Assembly: GCF_018917935.1 (NCBI RefSeq)
Contig: NZ_JAHLPN010000001.1
Location: 186,001-250,000 of the forward strand
Direction of reading: 5' to 3'
Source of the DNA: Kineothrix sp. MSJ-39
Lineage (GTDB): Bacteria > Bacillota > Clostridia > Lachnospirales > Lachnospiraceae
Length of the DNA: 64,000 nucleotides
The position numbers and the translations under genes were made by a program. A model generated the notes under the pieces. It made no database searches. It had not been told where the DNA came from and saw only the letters and a list, made by a program, of their open reading frames with translations. Shown piece by piece: positions 8,886-17,826 of this stretch (position 1 is the stretch's first letter; each line of letters opens with the position of its first letter).

Positions 8886-10008
8886 TATCAAGTCTGGCAT
8901 CTTTTACGATACCGTCTATTTTCGCATCGGAATCATACTGCCACATTGTAAAGGTATACGGATAATCCGGTTTGTCCCCATCCTGTGACAGCCAGATATC
9001 ATAATTTCCAAGCTGCGTCAGATCGATCTTACGCAGCAGCCAGTACTTATTCGCATTTACCACCGGCATCAGACCTGCTTCTGCGATCTTGGCGCAAAAT
9101 GCATTGGTAATCGCCGTGATGTCTGTCTTCTTGACATTGTCCACTCTGGACGTATCATTTGTCACCGATCCCAGCCTGCATGCCACCGGGTAATCGATCC
9201 CGATCATGGCAACATTATCGATCACGGTCTGTGCTTCCTGTTGTGCCTCTTCCACGGAGATTGCCTGTGATTCAAAATAGACTCCTACATGCAGTCCCGC
9301 AGCCTTGGCATCCGCCATATAATCAAAACAGCTGTTGTCCAGTGATATATTCCCGCTCTGATAACCACGATAACCGATCCTGACCATCACATAATCAACA
9401 CCTGCATTTTTCAGTGCCGTAAAATCGATCATACCGGCATTTTCATCCACATCCACACCCATAAAAGATGTTTTACTGCCGTTTGCATAATATTTCATCA
9501 CAGGCTCTTCATACACAAAACCGGTATCTGCATACGTATTTTTTGCCAGATAGGCATTGATCATGATCCACTGCTCTGTGCCATCCGGTCTGATCACCTT
9601 TGTCTTTGTACCGCCCTCAGAAAGATCTTCCTCTTTCAGCTTCTGTTCTTCCTCCTTTTGCAGTTCCTGCGCATTTTTTTCATACAGGCTGCTCTTATCC
9701 GCCACAGTATCGGAAGAAACCGGCGTATCAGTCTTATACATATCCCAGAAATCAAGCTGATCCGAAGTCAGCGTCGATTCTCCAACGCCAAGCTCCTCCA
9801 GCAGCTGCTCATTTTTGGAAGCCGTATCGCTTGTCAGTACATCGTTTTGTGAAACGGTAGCAGCCATCTGCGGCGTCTTCGGACGGTTTGCCAGAACAAC
9901 CGCACAAACGATCACTGTCACACCCAAAAGTGCCAGCACCGTATATAAGATCGTCTTACTTTGTTTCTTTTCATATGCATAATCTTCAAAATCATCTGTC
10001 AGTTTCAT
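8857..10008 (-). CDS. Membrane-anchored GH25-fold (lysozyme-like) protein, probably inactive
   Basis: 383 residues. A short cytoplasmic end and one membrane segment (residues about 21-42, ILYTVLALLGVTVIVCAVVL) lead into a Ser/Thr/Glu-rich linker to about residue 160. The rest follows GH25 lysozymes: GVDVDENAGMIDFTALKNAG, VDYVMVRIGYRGY, AKAAGLHVGVYF, LMPVVNANKYW, and the C-terminal FTMWQYDSDAKIDGI. At the strand where GH25 enzymes carry the catalytic Asp-x-Glu pair this protein reads YPVACRLGSV, so both acids are gone, although the N-terminal Asp (GVDVD) remains. It may bind glycan rather than cut it. Its stop overlaps the opposing AP2-like gene by 29 bases. Confidence 0.85.
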   Translation of the reverse strand: MKLTDDFEDYAYEKKQSKTILYTVLALLGVTVIVCAVVLANRPKTPQMAATVSQNDVLTSDTASKNEQLLEELGVGESTLTSDQLDFWDMYKTDTPVSSDTVADKSSLYEKNAQELQKEEEQKLKEEDLSEGGTKTKVIRPDGTEQWIMINAYLAKNTYADTGFVYEEPVMKYYANGSKTSFMGVDVDENAGMIDFTALKNAGVDYVMVRIGYRGYQSGNISLDNSCFDYMADAKAAGLHVGVYFESQAISVEEAQQEAQTVIDNVAMIGIDYPVACRLGSVTNDTSRVDNVKKTDITAITNAFCAKIAEAGLMPVVNANKYWLLRKIDLTQLGNYDIWLSQDGDKPDYPYTFTMWQYDSDAKIDGIVKDARLDISFVDYTQK

Positions 10009-10172
10009 TGCGTATCCTTCATCTGCCTTTCGGACAGTCGTTATTCTTTATCCAGTCCAGTTTATCACACCACTCTCTATTATACAAAACAATTTTCTCA
10101 TGCTATAATGTGGGAAATGACATCTGAGCAGGATGTTTGTTACAAACAATTTTATCACAGAGAGGATTTCCC

Positions 10173-11195
10173 ATGCAGTATTTATTTCATAAAAAAAGAA
10201 CACGTTTCACACTCTTATCCATATCCCTTCTGTTTCTGCTGCTTCTGTCAGGCTGTGGCAGAAAACAGGAATATACGCAGTCCGGCTTTTATTTTGATAC
10301 GGTGATCAGTCTGTCCGTATATGACAAGGATGCAGATCATGCAAAAGAAGCACTGGACGGTGCACTACAGCTTTGCGAGACTTATGATGATCTGCTGAAC
10401 GAATCGAAAGAAGGCAGTGACATTTACCGGATCAATCATGCACAGGGAGACTACACAAGTGTCTCCGCCGAAACCGTTTCCCTGCTGTATACCGCGCTGC
10501 AGTACTGCGCGGTCACAGACGGTCATCTGGATATTACGATCGCACCGGTGAAAGCACTCTGGACATTCGACCCGGATTCCGGAAATGCCTATGTGCCCGC
10601 TTCTTCCACGATCGGACAGGCACTGACCCATGTCAACTATCATATGGTGGAGATCGATGGCAATAAGGTGCGGCTCTCCGATCCTAATGCTGGGATCGAT
10701 CTTGGGTTTATCGCAAAAGGCTATATCGCCGACCAGTTGAAAGCCTATCTTTTATCCCAGCATATTGAAAGCGGCATTATCAATCTAGGTGGGAATGTCC
10801 TGACGATCGGCCAGAAGCCGGACGGATCAGCCTTTACCGTTGGCATTCAGGAACCTTTCGCCGAACAGGGAAAAAGTATCACGACCGTTTCCGCGGCAGA
10901 CAGCAAAGACGATACTTTTGCCTCCGTTGTCACAACCGGTATTTATGAACGTTACTTTGAAATGAATGGGGAGATTTATCATCATATTCTGGACGCAAAA
11001 ACAGGTTATCCTATACAGAATAACCTGTCCAGTGTCACTATATTAACGGATTCTTCCGTGCAGGCAGATGCTTTGAGCACAACCTGTATGATCCTCGGTC
11101 TTGATGATGCAAAAGAGCTGATCTCCTCCCTAAACGGGGAAGCCCAGGCAATCTTCATCACAAAGGACGGCGAGATCATCGATAGCCGAAACTAG
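10173..11195 (+). CDS. apbE: FAD:protein FMN transferase lipoprotein
   Basis: 340 residues from the ATG at 10173, after AGAGAGGATTTCCC. The N-terminus is a lipoprotein signal ending in LLLLSGC. ApbE blocks follow in order: FDTVISLSVYD, GHLDITIAPVKALW, GIDLGFIAKGYIADQLK, ILDAKTGYPIQN and ALSTTCMILGL. ApbE moves FMN from FAD onto a Thr of target proteins outside the membrane. Its natural targets here are RnfG and RnfD, encoded from 14.8 to 16.3 kb, both with SGAT motifs. An extended -10 (TGCTATAAT near 10101-10109) suggests its own promoter. Its TAG stop overlaps the stop of the opposing aminopeptidase gene, sharing two bases, with no terminator between them. Confidence 0.95.
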   Translation: MQYLFHKKRTRFTLLSISLLFLLLLSGCGRKQEYTQSGFYFDTVISLSVYDKDADHAKEALDGALQLCETYDDLLNESKEGSDIYRINHAQGDYTSVSAETVSLLYTALQYCAVTDGHLDITIAPVKALWTFDPDSGNAYVPASSTIGQALTHVNYHMVEIDGNKVRLSDPNAGIDLGFIAKGYIADQLKAYLLSQHIESGIINLGGNVLTIGQKPDGSAFTVGIQEPFAEQGKSITTVSAADSKDDTFASVVTTGIYERYFEMNGEIYHHILDAKTGYPIQNNLSSVTILTDSSVQADALSTTCMILGLDDAKELISSLNGEAQAIFITKDGEIIDSRN

Positions 11196-12583
11196 GCTTT
11201 CAAAAATGCCTTGTAACCGCATTTTGCTTCATAAAGATCTGCTTTGGAAGTTGCTTCATGCGGTGCATGCATATTCAGTACCGGAACACCACAGTCGATC
11301 ACATTCATGCCATACAGAGATAAGATATAAGCGATCGTTCCGCCGCCGCCTAAATCTACCTTACCAAGCTCTGCTGTCTGGAAGGTAACCCCTGCATCAT
11401 CCATTACCTTGCGGATAAAGCCAAGATATTCTGCATTCGCATCATTGGAACCGGATTTTCCTCTGGCACCGGTAAATTTGTTAAATACCATGCCATGTCC
11501 CAGATAAGCCACATTTTTCTTATCAAAGCTTGCTGCATAAGTCGGATCGAATGCGGAGCTGACATCTGAGGAAAGCATTCTGGAATTTGCCAGACATCTT
11601 CTGAGTATCAGATCGTTGTAAGATCCGGCAGTAAGTGCCAAAAGCTCTGCAACCGCATTTTCAAAAAATTTGGACTGCATACCTGTCGCACCGACACTTC
11701 CGATCTCTTCCTTATCCACTAATATACAACAGCCTGTTCGGCTAAGATCCTGCACCTCCAGTATTGCTTCCAAAGAGCTGAATGCACAGACTCTGTCATC
11801 CTGTCCGTAGCCAAGCACCATGCTTCTGTCAAGACCTGCTTCTCTTGCTTCTCCCGCCGGAACAATTTCAAGCTCTGCGGAAAGGAAATCCTTTTCTTCG
11901 ATCCCATACTGTTCTTTCAGAAGCTTCAGGGTAAATGCCTGTACCTTTTCCTTTTTCTCATCGTCCTTTACATCCTGCAGCGGGCGGTTTCCGATGATAA
12001 TATCCAGTGCTTCTCCCTCGATCACCTTGGAAGCCTTCTTTTCCAGCTGTTCAGCAGCCAGATGCACCAGAAGATCGGATATGAAAAAGACCGGATCGTC
12101 TTCCTTTTCACCAATATTGATGATGACTTTTTCTCCGTTTTTCTTAACAACTACGCCATGTATGGCAAGTGGGATCGTCACCCACTGATATTTTTTGATA
12201 CCGCCGTAATAATGCGTATCCAGGAATGCAAAATCTCCGTCCTCGTATAATGGATTCTGCTTTACATCCAGTCTCGGAGAATCAATGTGTGCCCCTAAAA
12301 TGTTCATGCCGTTTTCGATTGGCTCACTGCCGATCTGGAACAGGATCACTGCCTTTTCCATATTGACTGCATATACTTTATCACCCGGCTTACAAGTCTT
12401 TCCCTCTTTGATCAGTTCGGAAAGCTCTTTATATCCTGCTTCTTTTGCGCGTTCCACGATCTGTTTTACACATTCCCGCTCTGTTTTTCCGTGATTTAAA
12501 AATGCACGATATGCCTTGCTTAAAGCATCGACTTCTTCCAGTTGTGTTTTCGTGTATTTTTCCCATGCATTTTCTGTTTTCAT
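11192..12583 (-). CDS. M18-family zinc aminopeptidase
   Basis: 463 residues. M18 peptidases are large cytoplasmic dinuclear zinc enzymes (aspartyl aminopeptidase type, tetrahedral dodecamers) that trim N-terminal residues in peptide turnover. Metal and catalytic segments are present: GAHIDSPRLDVKQNP (His), GYGQDDRVCAF (bridging Asp), VDKEEIGSVGATGMQS (catalytic Glu pair), DVSSAFDPTYAAS (Asp) and NMHAPHEATSKADLYE (final His). Length is normal. It begins about 90 bases downstream of the rnfB stop and may be partly co-transcribed with rnf; an extended -10 (TGGGTATACT) lies in that gap. Its end shares bases with the stop codon of apbE. Confidence 0.93.
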   Translation of the reverse strand: MKTENAWEKYTKTQLEEVDALSKAYRAFLNHGKTERECVKQIVERAKEAGYKELSELIKEGKTCKPGDKVYAVNMEKAVILFQIGSEPIENGMNILGAHIDSPRLDVKQNPLYEDGDFAFLDTHYYGGIKKYQWVTIPLAIHGVVVKKNGEKVIINIGEKEDDPVFFISDLLVHLAAEQLEKKASKVIEGEALDIIIGNRPLQDVKDDEKKEKVQAFTLKLLKEQYGIEEKDFLSAELEIVPAGEAREAGLDRSMVLGYGQDDRVCAFSSLEAILEVQDLSRTGCCILVDKEEIGSVGATGMQSKFFENAVAELLALTAGSYNDLILRRCLANSRMLSSDVSSAFDPTYAASFDKKNVAYLGHGMVFNKFTGARGKSGSNDANAEYLGFIRKVMDDAGVTFQTAELGKVDLGGGGTIAYILSLYGMNVIDCGVPVLNMHAPHEATSKADLYEAKCGYKAFLKA

Positions 12584-12674
12584 AATAACTCCTTTCTCCT
12601 GCCATCTGCCATTTCACTATCAGTATACCCAAATCTGAAATAACTTGCTGAGAAAATTTCCTATTATATTATTT

Positions 12675-13472
12675 TTAATGTTTTACGATCGATTTCTTCG
12701 GGCACTTCTCCATACAGATACCGCAGCCCTTACATTTATCCTGATCGATCGTTGATAAAAAGCTGTCGATCGTCACTGCCTCATTCGGACAGTTCTTCGC
12801 ACATAATGTACAGCCGATACAGCCCACGCTGCAGCCCTTCATGACAACCGGGCCTTTGTCCTTGGAATGGCAGGCAACCACATAGGTGGCATCATATGGG
12901 ATCAGATCGATCAGATGCTTCGGACAGGCAGCCACACATTTTCCGCATGCCTTACAAGCCTCTTTATCGACTACCGCAACACCGTTTACCACATGGATCG
13001 CATCAAACGGGCAAGCCTTGACACAGCTTCCGTAGCCGAGGCAGCCATAGTTACAGGTTTTCGGACCTCCGTTCGGTACAAAGGAAAGCATATTACAGTC
13101 CTGTGCGCCTGTGTATTCGTAGTCTACCTTTGTCTTATCGCAGTCGCCCTGACAATGAACAAATGCGACCATACGCCTGGATTCTCCGACCGAAACACCC
13201 ATGATCTCACCGATCTTTTTGCCGACCGGTTCGCCGCCGACCGGGCAGGCATTTACCGGCGCTTCGCCCTTTGCGATCGCAGCAGCAAGTCCGGAACAGC
13301 CCGGATAGCCGCAGCCACCACAGTTATTACCGGGAAGGGCAGCCAGTACCGCTTCTTCCCTTTCATCTACATCTACTTTAAATTTAATACCGGCAATTCC
13401 GAGAAACAGGCCGATCAGAAGACCTACCACACCAATAATGCCGGTTGCGATCAAAATTCCTACAAAGCTCAT
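12675..13472 (-). CDS. rnfB: Rnf complex subunit RnfB, multi-cluster ferredoxin
   Basis: 265 residues from the ATG at 13470-13472; AGGAGG lies 8 bases before it. A GTG inside that site is in frame but too close to serve. One membrane helix (residues about 3-28) is followed by CGGCGYPGC at 51-59 with Cys76 in NACPVGG (the 4Fe-4S Fes domain), then several ferredoxin-type motifs: CNYGCLGYGSCVKACP, CKACGKCVAACP, CSVGCIGCTLCAKNCP and CKGCGICMEKCP. RnfB takes electrons from reduced ferredoxin and passes them to the membrane complex, which reduces NAD+ while pumping Na+ or H+. Last gene of rnfCDGEAB. Confidence 0.96.
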   Translation of the reverse strand: MSFVGILIATGIIGVVGLLIGLFLGIAGIKFKVDVDEREEAVLAALPGNNCGGCGYPGCSGLAAAIAKGEAPVNACPVGGEPVGKKIGEIMGVSVGESRRMVAFVHCQGDCDKTKVDYEYTGAQDCNMLSFVPNGGPKTCNYGCLGYGSCVKACPFDAIHVVNGVAVVDKEACKACGKCVAACPKHLIDLIPYDATYVVACHSKDKGPVVMKGCSVGCIGCTLCAKNCPNEAVTIDSFLSTIDQDKCKGCGICMEKCPKKSIVKH

Positions 13473-13484
13473 AGAAAACACCTC

Positions 13485-14060
13485 CTATAATAAGCCTGAA
13501 AAACCGCAGAAGGCAATTGCCATAAGTCCTGCAGTGATCAGAACGATCGGCATTCCCTGAAATGGCTTCGGAATATCATTGTATTCCATTTTTTCACGAA
13601 TACCTGCAAGTATCACAATGGAGATCGTAAAACCGGCTGCTGTCGCAAAACCGTTTACAACACTGGTCAGAATGGAATATGATTTCTGCACGTTGGTAAG
13701 TGCCACACCAAGTACCGCACAGTTTGTTGTGATCAGCGGCAGATATACACCAAGAGATTCATACAGACTTACCATATATTTCTTTAAGAACATTTCCACA
13801 AACTGTACCAGAGCCGCAATGACCAAAATAAACACGATCGTCTTTAAATACGTGATGTTAAGCGGTGTCAGCACAAACTGATAGATCACTGCAGCCACAA
13901 AAGAAGCCAGTGTGATAACAAAGATGACCGCTGTTCCCATGCCTGCTGCGGTCTTTACCTTTTTGGAAACACCAAGGAACGGACAAAGACCTAAAAACTG
14001 ACTCAGGACAACGTTGTTGACAAGTGCCGATCCAATGGCAATGATAAGTAAATTAGTCAT
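13485..14060 (-). CDS. rnfA: Rnf complex membrane subunit RnfA
   Basis: 191 residues, about six membrane helices and no long soluble part. The start ATG overlaps the rnfE end by 8 bases and has AAGGAGGAAAAGACAA before it. SALVNNVVLSQFLGLCPFLG and the second half-repeat LPLITTNCAVLGVALTNVQ carry the conserved Cys residues that hold the [2Fe-2S] cluster between RnfA and RnfE. It is homologous to RnfE, with inverted topology, and forms the membrane core for electron transfer across the bilayer. 12 bases separate its stop from the rnfB start. Confidence 0.96.
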   Translation of the reverse strand: MTNLLIIAIGSALVNNVVLSQFLGLCPFLGVSKKVKTAAGMGTAVIFVITLASFVAAVIYQFVLTPLNITYLKTIVFILVIAALVQFVEMFLKKYMVSLYESLGVYLPLITTNCAVLGVALTNVQKSYSILTSVVNGFATAAGFTISIVILAGIREKMEYNDIPKPFQGMPIVLITAGLMAIAFCGFSGLL

Positions 14061-14778
14061 TTGTCTTTTCCTCCTTTTCTACTGCTTTTGTATCATAGAA
14101 AGCCGGCTCTTTGCAGCTCTCAGCGCAGGATGCACAGTCATGTCCGCATCCGCTGCCGACCTTGCTCATATCCTTGCCCTTCTTTTCGCCGTTTATCTTG
14201 ACCTGATTCTGGATCGCGGTCAGCATGGCAAGGACAAAGAAAGCACCCGGTGCCATAATGAAGATGCTCACCGGTACATAACCGGAAGGCATAACCGTCA
14301 CACCAAAGATCTGTCCGGCGCCGAGGATCTCACGCACTGCACCGATCATCGTCAGGGCAATGGTAAAACCAAGTCCCATACCAATCCCATCAAATAATGA
14401 CGGCAGAACCGGATTTTTGGAAGCATATGCCTCTGCACGTCCTAAAATGATACAGTTTACTACGATCAGCGGAATATAAATACCAAGCGCATCATATAGG
14501 GACGGTAAAAAGCCCTCCAATAAAAGCTCCATTACCGTTACAAATGATGCAATGATCACAATAAATGCCGGAATACGGACTTTATCCGGTATTACTTTAC
14601 GGAGCAGGGATATAAATGCGTTGCTCAAGGCTAACACTACCATCGTGGTAAGTCCCATGCCCAGTCCGTTCTTTGCGGATGTTGTGACCGCCAGTGTCGG
14701 ACACATACCAAGTGTCAGAACAAAGGTGGGATTTTCTTTTACGATTCCGTTATATAATCGTTCTGCGATCTTATTCAT
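14053..14778 (-). CDS. rnfE: Rnf complex membrane subunit RnfE with Cys-rich tail
   Basis: 241 residues from the ATG at 14776-14778, placed 7 bases after AGAAGGAGGT; an in-frame GTG inside that site is rejected. About six helices match RnfE/NqrD: LTLGMCPTLAVTTSAKNGLG and YIPLIVVNCIILGRAEAYAS hold the conserved cluster Cys residues. The last 38 residues are soluble and contain Cys211, Cys215, Cys218 and Cys222 in GCGHDCASCAESC, followed by a charged end. Core RnfE proteins end soon after the last helix, so this tail is an extension that could hold a metal or cluster. It overlaps both rnfG (8 bases) and rnfA (8 bases). Confidence 0.95.
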   Translation of the reverse strand: MNKIAERLYNGIVKENPTFVLTLGMCPTLAVTTSAKNGLGMGLTTMVVLALSNAFISLLRKVIPDKVRIPAFIVIIASFVTVMELLLEGFLPSLYDALGIYIPLIVVNCIILGRAEAYASKNPVLPSLFDGIGMGLGFTIALTMIGAVREILGAGQIFGVTVMPSGYVPVSIFIMAPGAFFVLAMLTAIQNQVKINGEKKGKDMSKVGSGCGHDCASCAESCKEPAFYDTKAVEKEEKTND

Positions 14779-15397
14779 TTGCCGCACCTCCTTCTGTCAC
14801 ATTTAATTTTTCCTGAAAACAGAGAAGTCCTGCATTCACACCGTTGACAACCGCATTGGTCGTGATCGTTGCACCGGAGATCGCATCGATCTGGTCATCA
14901 GATCCTGCTCCGGTCTTTGTATAGCTGAATTTCTCTACCTGCCTGCCTGCAAACTGCGGAACAAGCACCTCTCCCGCACGCATACCGAGACCTGCTGTTT
15001 CGGAAATGCTCAGAAGAGAGATCCCGTTTAAAGTACCGTCCGCTGCAACACCCATGGTAAACTGGATATCACCGCCATAGCCTTCATGGTCTGTCACGGT
15101 AATGACATAGCCAAGCACACTGCCATCACCGGAAAGTGCCTGTGCCACACCGTCAATGGAAGCATCAAATCCATTCTCTTTGACAAAGGCAGTCAGCGCG
15201 TCCGGGGCATATGTTTCCTCCGTCAGTTCCGTGAAATCTTCTGCCGCTTCAAATACATTCTGATAAGCCTCGTTTTTGGCTTTCTGTTCCTGCTGCGCGA
15301 TCGGCTCTTTTGTTACTTCATACACAAGTCCGAGTGCAGCACCGCTGATCAGCGTGATCAGAAATAAGATCAGTGCATCTTTCATCATCTGCTTCAT
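14771..15397 (-). CDS. rnfG: Rnf complex flavoprotein RnfG
   Basis: 208 residues, start ATG after GAAGAGGAGGTGAAAAGGC, overlapping the rnfD stop by 4 bases. One N-terminal membrane helix (residues 8-25) is followed by an extracytoplasmic FMN-binding domain. DAISGATITTNAV near the C-terminus contains the SGAT motif whose Thr (about 177) receives FMN by a phosphodiester bond from ApbE; apbE lies 4 kb away. ETAGLGMRAGE is another conserved block. RnfG passes electrons between the membrane core and RnfD. Confidence 0.96.
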   Translation of the reverse strand: MKQMMKDALILFLITLISGAALGLVYEVTKEPIAQQEQKAKNEAYQNVFEAAEDFTELTEETYAPDALTAFVKENGFDASIDGVAQALSGDGSVLGYVITVTDHEGYGGDIQFTMGVAADGTLNGISLLSISETAGLGMRAGEVLVPQFAGRQVEKFSYTKTGAGSDDQIDAISGATITTNAVVNGVNAGLLCFQEKLNVTEGGAANE

Positions 15398-16326
15398 GCC
15401 TTTTCACCTCCTCTTCCGAACGGTTTTGGAAATGATATTTTTTCGATCAGAGGGACAAGCAGATTGCCTAAAATGATCGCGTAGGATACACCCTCTGCAC
15501 TGGCACCGAATACCCGGAACAGCCCGGTCAGAATACCAAGCAATACGCCGTATAGGTACTGCCCCTTCTTTGTAATAGGACGCGTTACATAGTCGGTCGC
15601 CATAAAGAAGGCACCGAGCATCAGACCACCGCCTGCCAGATTGCCTGCAATATAATCGAAATCGATCCCTCTGCCTGAAAACAGACATAAGAAGATCACA
15701 AACGTCACAATATATGTACCGGGGATCCGCAGATCGATGATACCCATTAAAAGCAGGAAACACGCACCTGCCACAATGGCGATCATGCTTGTTTCACCGA
15801 TCGTACCGGCTGTTTTACCGATCACCATATTATAAATGTTCACGCTCTCGCCTGCTTTTAAACTGGCAAGCGGGGTTGCGCCGGAATATGTATCCGTATC
15901 AAAATTTGTCATGATAGAGGTAAAGGAGATCAGCAAAAAGCATCTGGCTGCAAGCGCCGGATTCATGAAATTCTGTCCCAGACCTCCAAACAGCATCTTG
16001 ACAACAACAATGGCAAACAGGCCACCGATCACGCCGATCCACCATGGTGCACGCGGCGGCAGATTCAGTGCCAGTAAAAGACCTGTCACAACAGCGGACA
16101 GATCCGTAACCGTATTTTCTTTTTTACAGATCAGATCAAAGATCCATTCTCCGAGCACAGTCGATGCGATCGTTACCAGGATCAGCACAAGTGCATGCAG
16201 TCCGAAATTCCAGATGCCGAAGATTGTTGTCGGCAAAAGTGCAATGATAACGCAGAGCATGATCATCTGTGTCGATACAGGCATACGAATGTGCGGATTG
16301 GATGAAACTTTTCTCAATTCATTCAT
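15394..16326 (-). CDS. rnfD: Rnf complex flavoprotein RnfD
   Basis: 310 residues, start ATG after AATAGGAGGATGCAAGT. It is a multi-helix membrane protein of the NqrB/RnfD family. DTYSGATPLASLK holds the SGAT motif with Thr151 as likely covalent FMN site; FGGLGQNFMNPALAARCFLL and GGGLMLGAFFMATDYVTRPI are family blocks, the second close to the proposed ion path. It lies 12 bases behind rnfC. Confidence 0.96.
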   Translation of the reverse strand: MNELRKVSSNPHIRMPVSTQMIMLCVIIALLPTTIFGIWNFGLHALVLILVTIASTVLGEWIFDLICKKENTVTDLSAVVTGLLLALNLPPRAPWWIGVIGGLFAIVVVKMLFGGLGQNFMNPALAARCFLLISFTSIMTNFDTDTYSGATPLASLKAGESVNIYNMVIGKTAGTIGETSMIAIVAGACFLLLMGIIDLRIPGTYIVTFVIFLCLFSGRGIDFDYIAGNLAGGGLMLGAFFMATDYVTRPITKKGQYLYGVLLGILTGLFRVFGASAEGVSYAIILGNLLVPLIEKISFPKPFGRGGEKA

Positions 16327-16338
16327 ACTTGCATCCTC

Positions 16339-17661
16339 CTATTTCTTTTTCCTGTCAGCCAGGATCATCTTACGCATGGATTTGATCTCCTGGGTAAGCG
16401 GCCGTTTTGCAGGACAGATAAAGCTGCAGCAGCCACATTCGCAGCATTCCATACCGTTCATTTTCACAAAGCCCTCTTTGTCTCCGTGCTCTGCGGCTTT
16501 TGCCAATCTGCTTGGCACCACTCTGCCCGGGCAGACCTCCACACACATGCCACAGCTGATACAAGGGCCTGTCTTTGCTGCAGATACATCATCCTTTGTC
16601 AGACAAAGAAGTGCGGATGCTGTTTTCGTTGTCGGTACATCCAGATCAAAAATACCGAAGCCCATCATCGGACCACCGGAAATGATCTTTGCCGGTTCCT
16701 GCTTAAATCCGCCCGCTTCTTCGATCAGTTCGTGATAATTCGTACCGATGCGGACACGGAAATTACACGGATCAGCGATCGCATCTCCCGTTACGGTCAC
16801 GATGCGGTACATCAGCGGTTTATTTTCCAGAACCGCTGCACCGATCGCGCAGACCGTATCTACGTTATTTACGATACATCCCACATCCGATGGCAGCATA
16901 TCACAGTTGATTGCACGCCCTGTAGACGCATAGATCAGCTGGCGTTCTGAACCCTGCGGATATTTGGTCTTTAATGCTTTGACAAGGATCCTGTCATCAT
17001 CCTTTGTCAGTTCTTTCATCTTCTCGATACAATCCGGCTTGTTATTCTCGATCGCAATAACGCCCTTTGCATTGTCAAACAGCGCAAGCTCACAGCGCAG
17101 ACCGTCGATCACCTTTTGCGGCTCTTCGATCATACGTCTGTAGTCCGATGTCAGGTATGGCTCACACTCCGCACCGTTTACGATCACATAATCGATCTTA
17201 TCAGGCTCCTTCGGTGAAAGCTTGACATGCGTCGGGAAGCCTGCGCCGCCCATACCGACAACACCTGCCTTCTGCACTTTCTGTATGATCTCTTCTTTGG
17301 TATGCTCGGCAAGAGGCTTACATACGCCGTAGTCCACTTCCTCATACTGCCCATCATTTTCGATCACAACAGACATCACATTGTCTCCGACCACCGTCCG
17401 ATGCGGCTCGATCGCCTTGACCGTTCCGGACACCGTTGCATAGATCGGTGCAGAAACAAAACCGCCTGCCTCCGCGATCAACTGACCGGTCAGGACATGA
17501 TCTCCTTTCTTTACAACCGGCTTTGCAGGTGCTCCGATATGCTGTGAAAGCGGGTATACCAGATCCCCTTTTGGTAAGATATCACGGATTGGCTTATCCT
17601 TGCTCAGATCCTTTCCGTCATAAGGATGGATGCCACCGTTAAAGGTTAATTTACCTCCCAT
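16339..17661 (-). CDS. rnfC: Rnf complex NADH-binding subunit RnfC
   Basis: 440 residues from the ATG at 17659-17661, after AGAAGGGCAGTT; an upstream in-frame ATG adds 18 unrelated residues. RnfC is the peripheral subunit that reduces NAD+. GGIHPYDGKDLSKDKPI opens the N-terminal domain, VGMGGAGFPTHVKL is the FMN/NAD(H)-binding loop shared with complex I NuoF, and CISCGMCVEVCP and CCECGCCSFICP hold two 4Fe-4S clusters near the C-terminus. It is the first gene of rnfCDGEAB. A possible promoter lies just upstream on the minus strand (TATAGT near 17701-17708), divergent from the YprB-like gene. Confidence 0.96.
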   Translation of the reverse strand: MGGKLTFNGGIHPYDGKDLSKDKPIRDILPKGDLVYPLSQHIGAPAKPVVKKGDHVLTGQLIAEAGGFVSAPIYATVSGTVKAIEPHRTVVGDNVMSVVIENDGQYEEVDYGVCKPLAEHTKEEIIQKVQKAGVVGMGGAGFPTHVKLSPKEPDKIDYVIVNGAECEPYLTSDYRRMIEEPQKVIDGLRCELALFDNAKGVIAIENNKPDCIEKMKELTKDDDRILVKALKTKYPQGSERQLIYASTGRAINCDMLPSDVGCIVNNVDTVCAIGAAVLENKPLMYRIVTVTGDAIADPCNFRVRIGTNYHELIEEAGGFKQEPAKIISGGPMMGFGIFDLDVPTTKTASALLCLTKDDVSAAKTGPCISCGMCVEVCPGRVVPSRLAKAAEHGDKEGFVKMNGMECCECGCCSFICPAKRPLTQEIKSMRKMILADRKKK

Positions 17662-17826
17662 AAACTGCCCTTCTTTCTGCTTCCGGCTTTCCGCCAGAAG
17701 ATAATTTACTATCATTAACTATACTATTTTTTAGGACAAATTGCTACATGTTTTCTGTTTTTTATGCTATACTTTATGCGATGTGTATGAACAGATACAG
17801 ATGTGCACACAAGAAAGGAAATATAT

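Noticed and set aside
14779-14787. GTG start for rnfE three codons upstream
   Set aside because: The GTG lies inside the AGGAGGTG ribosome binding site; the ATG at 14776-14778 has proper spacing. The same reasoning removed upstream starts of rnfB, the TetR gene, the FtsX permease and the SH3 gene.
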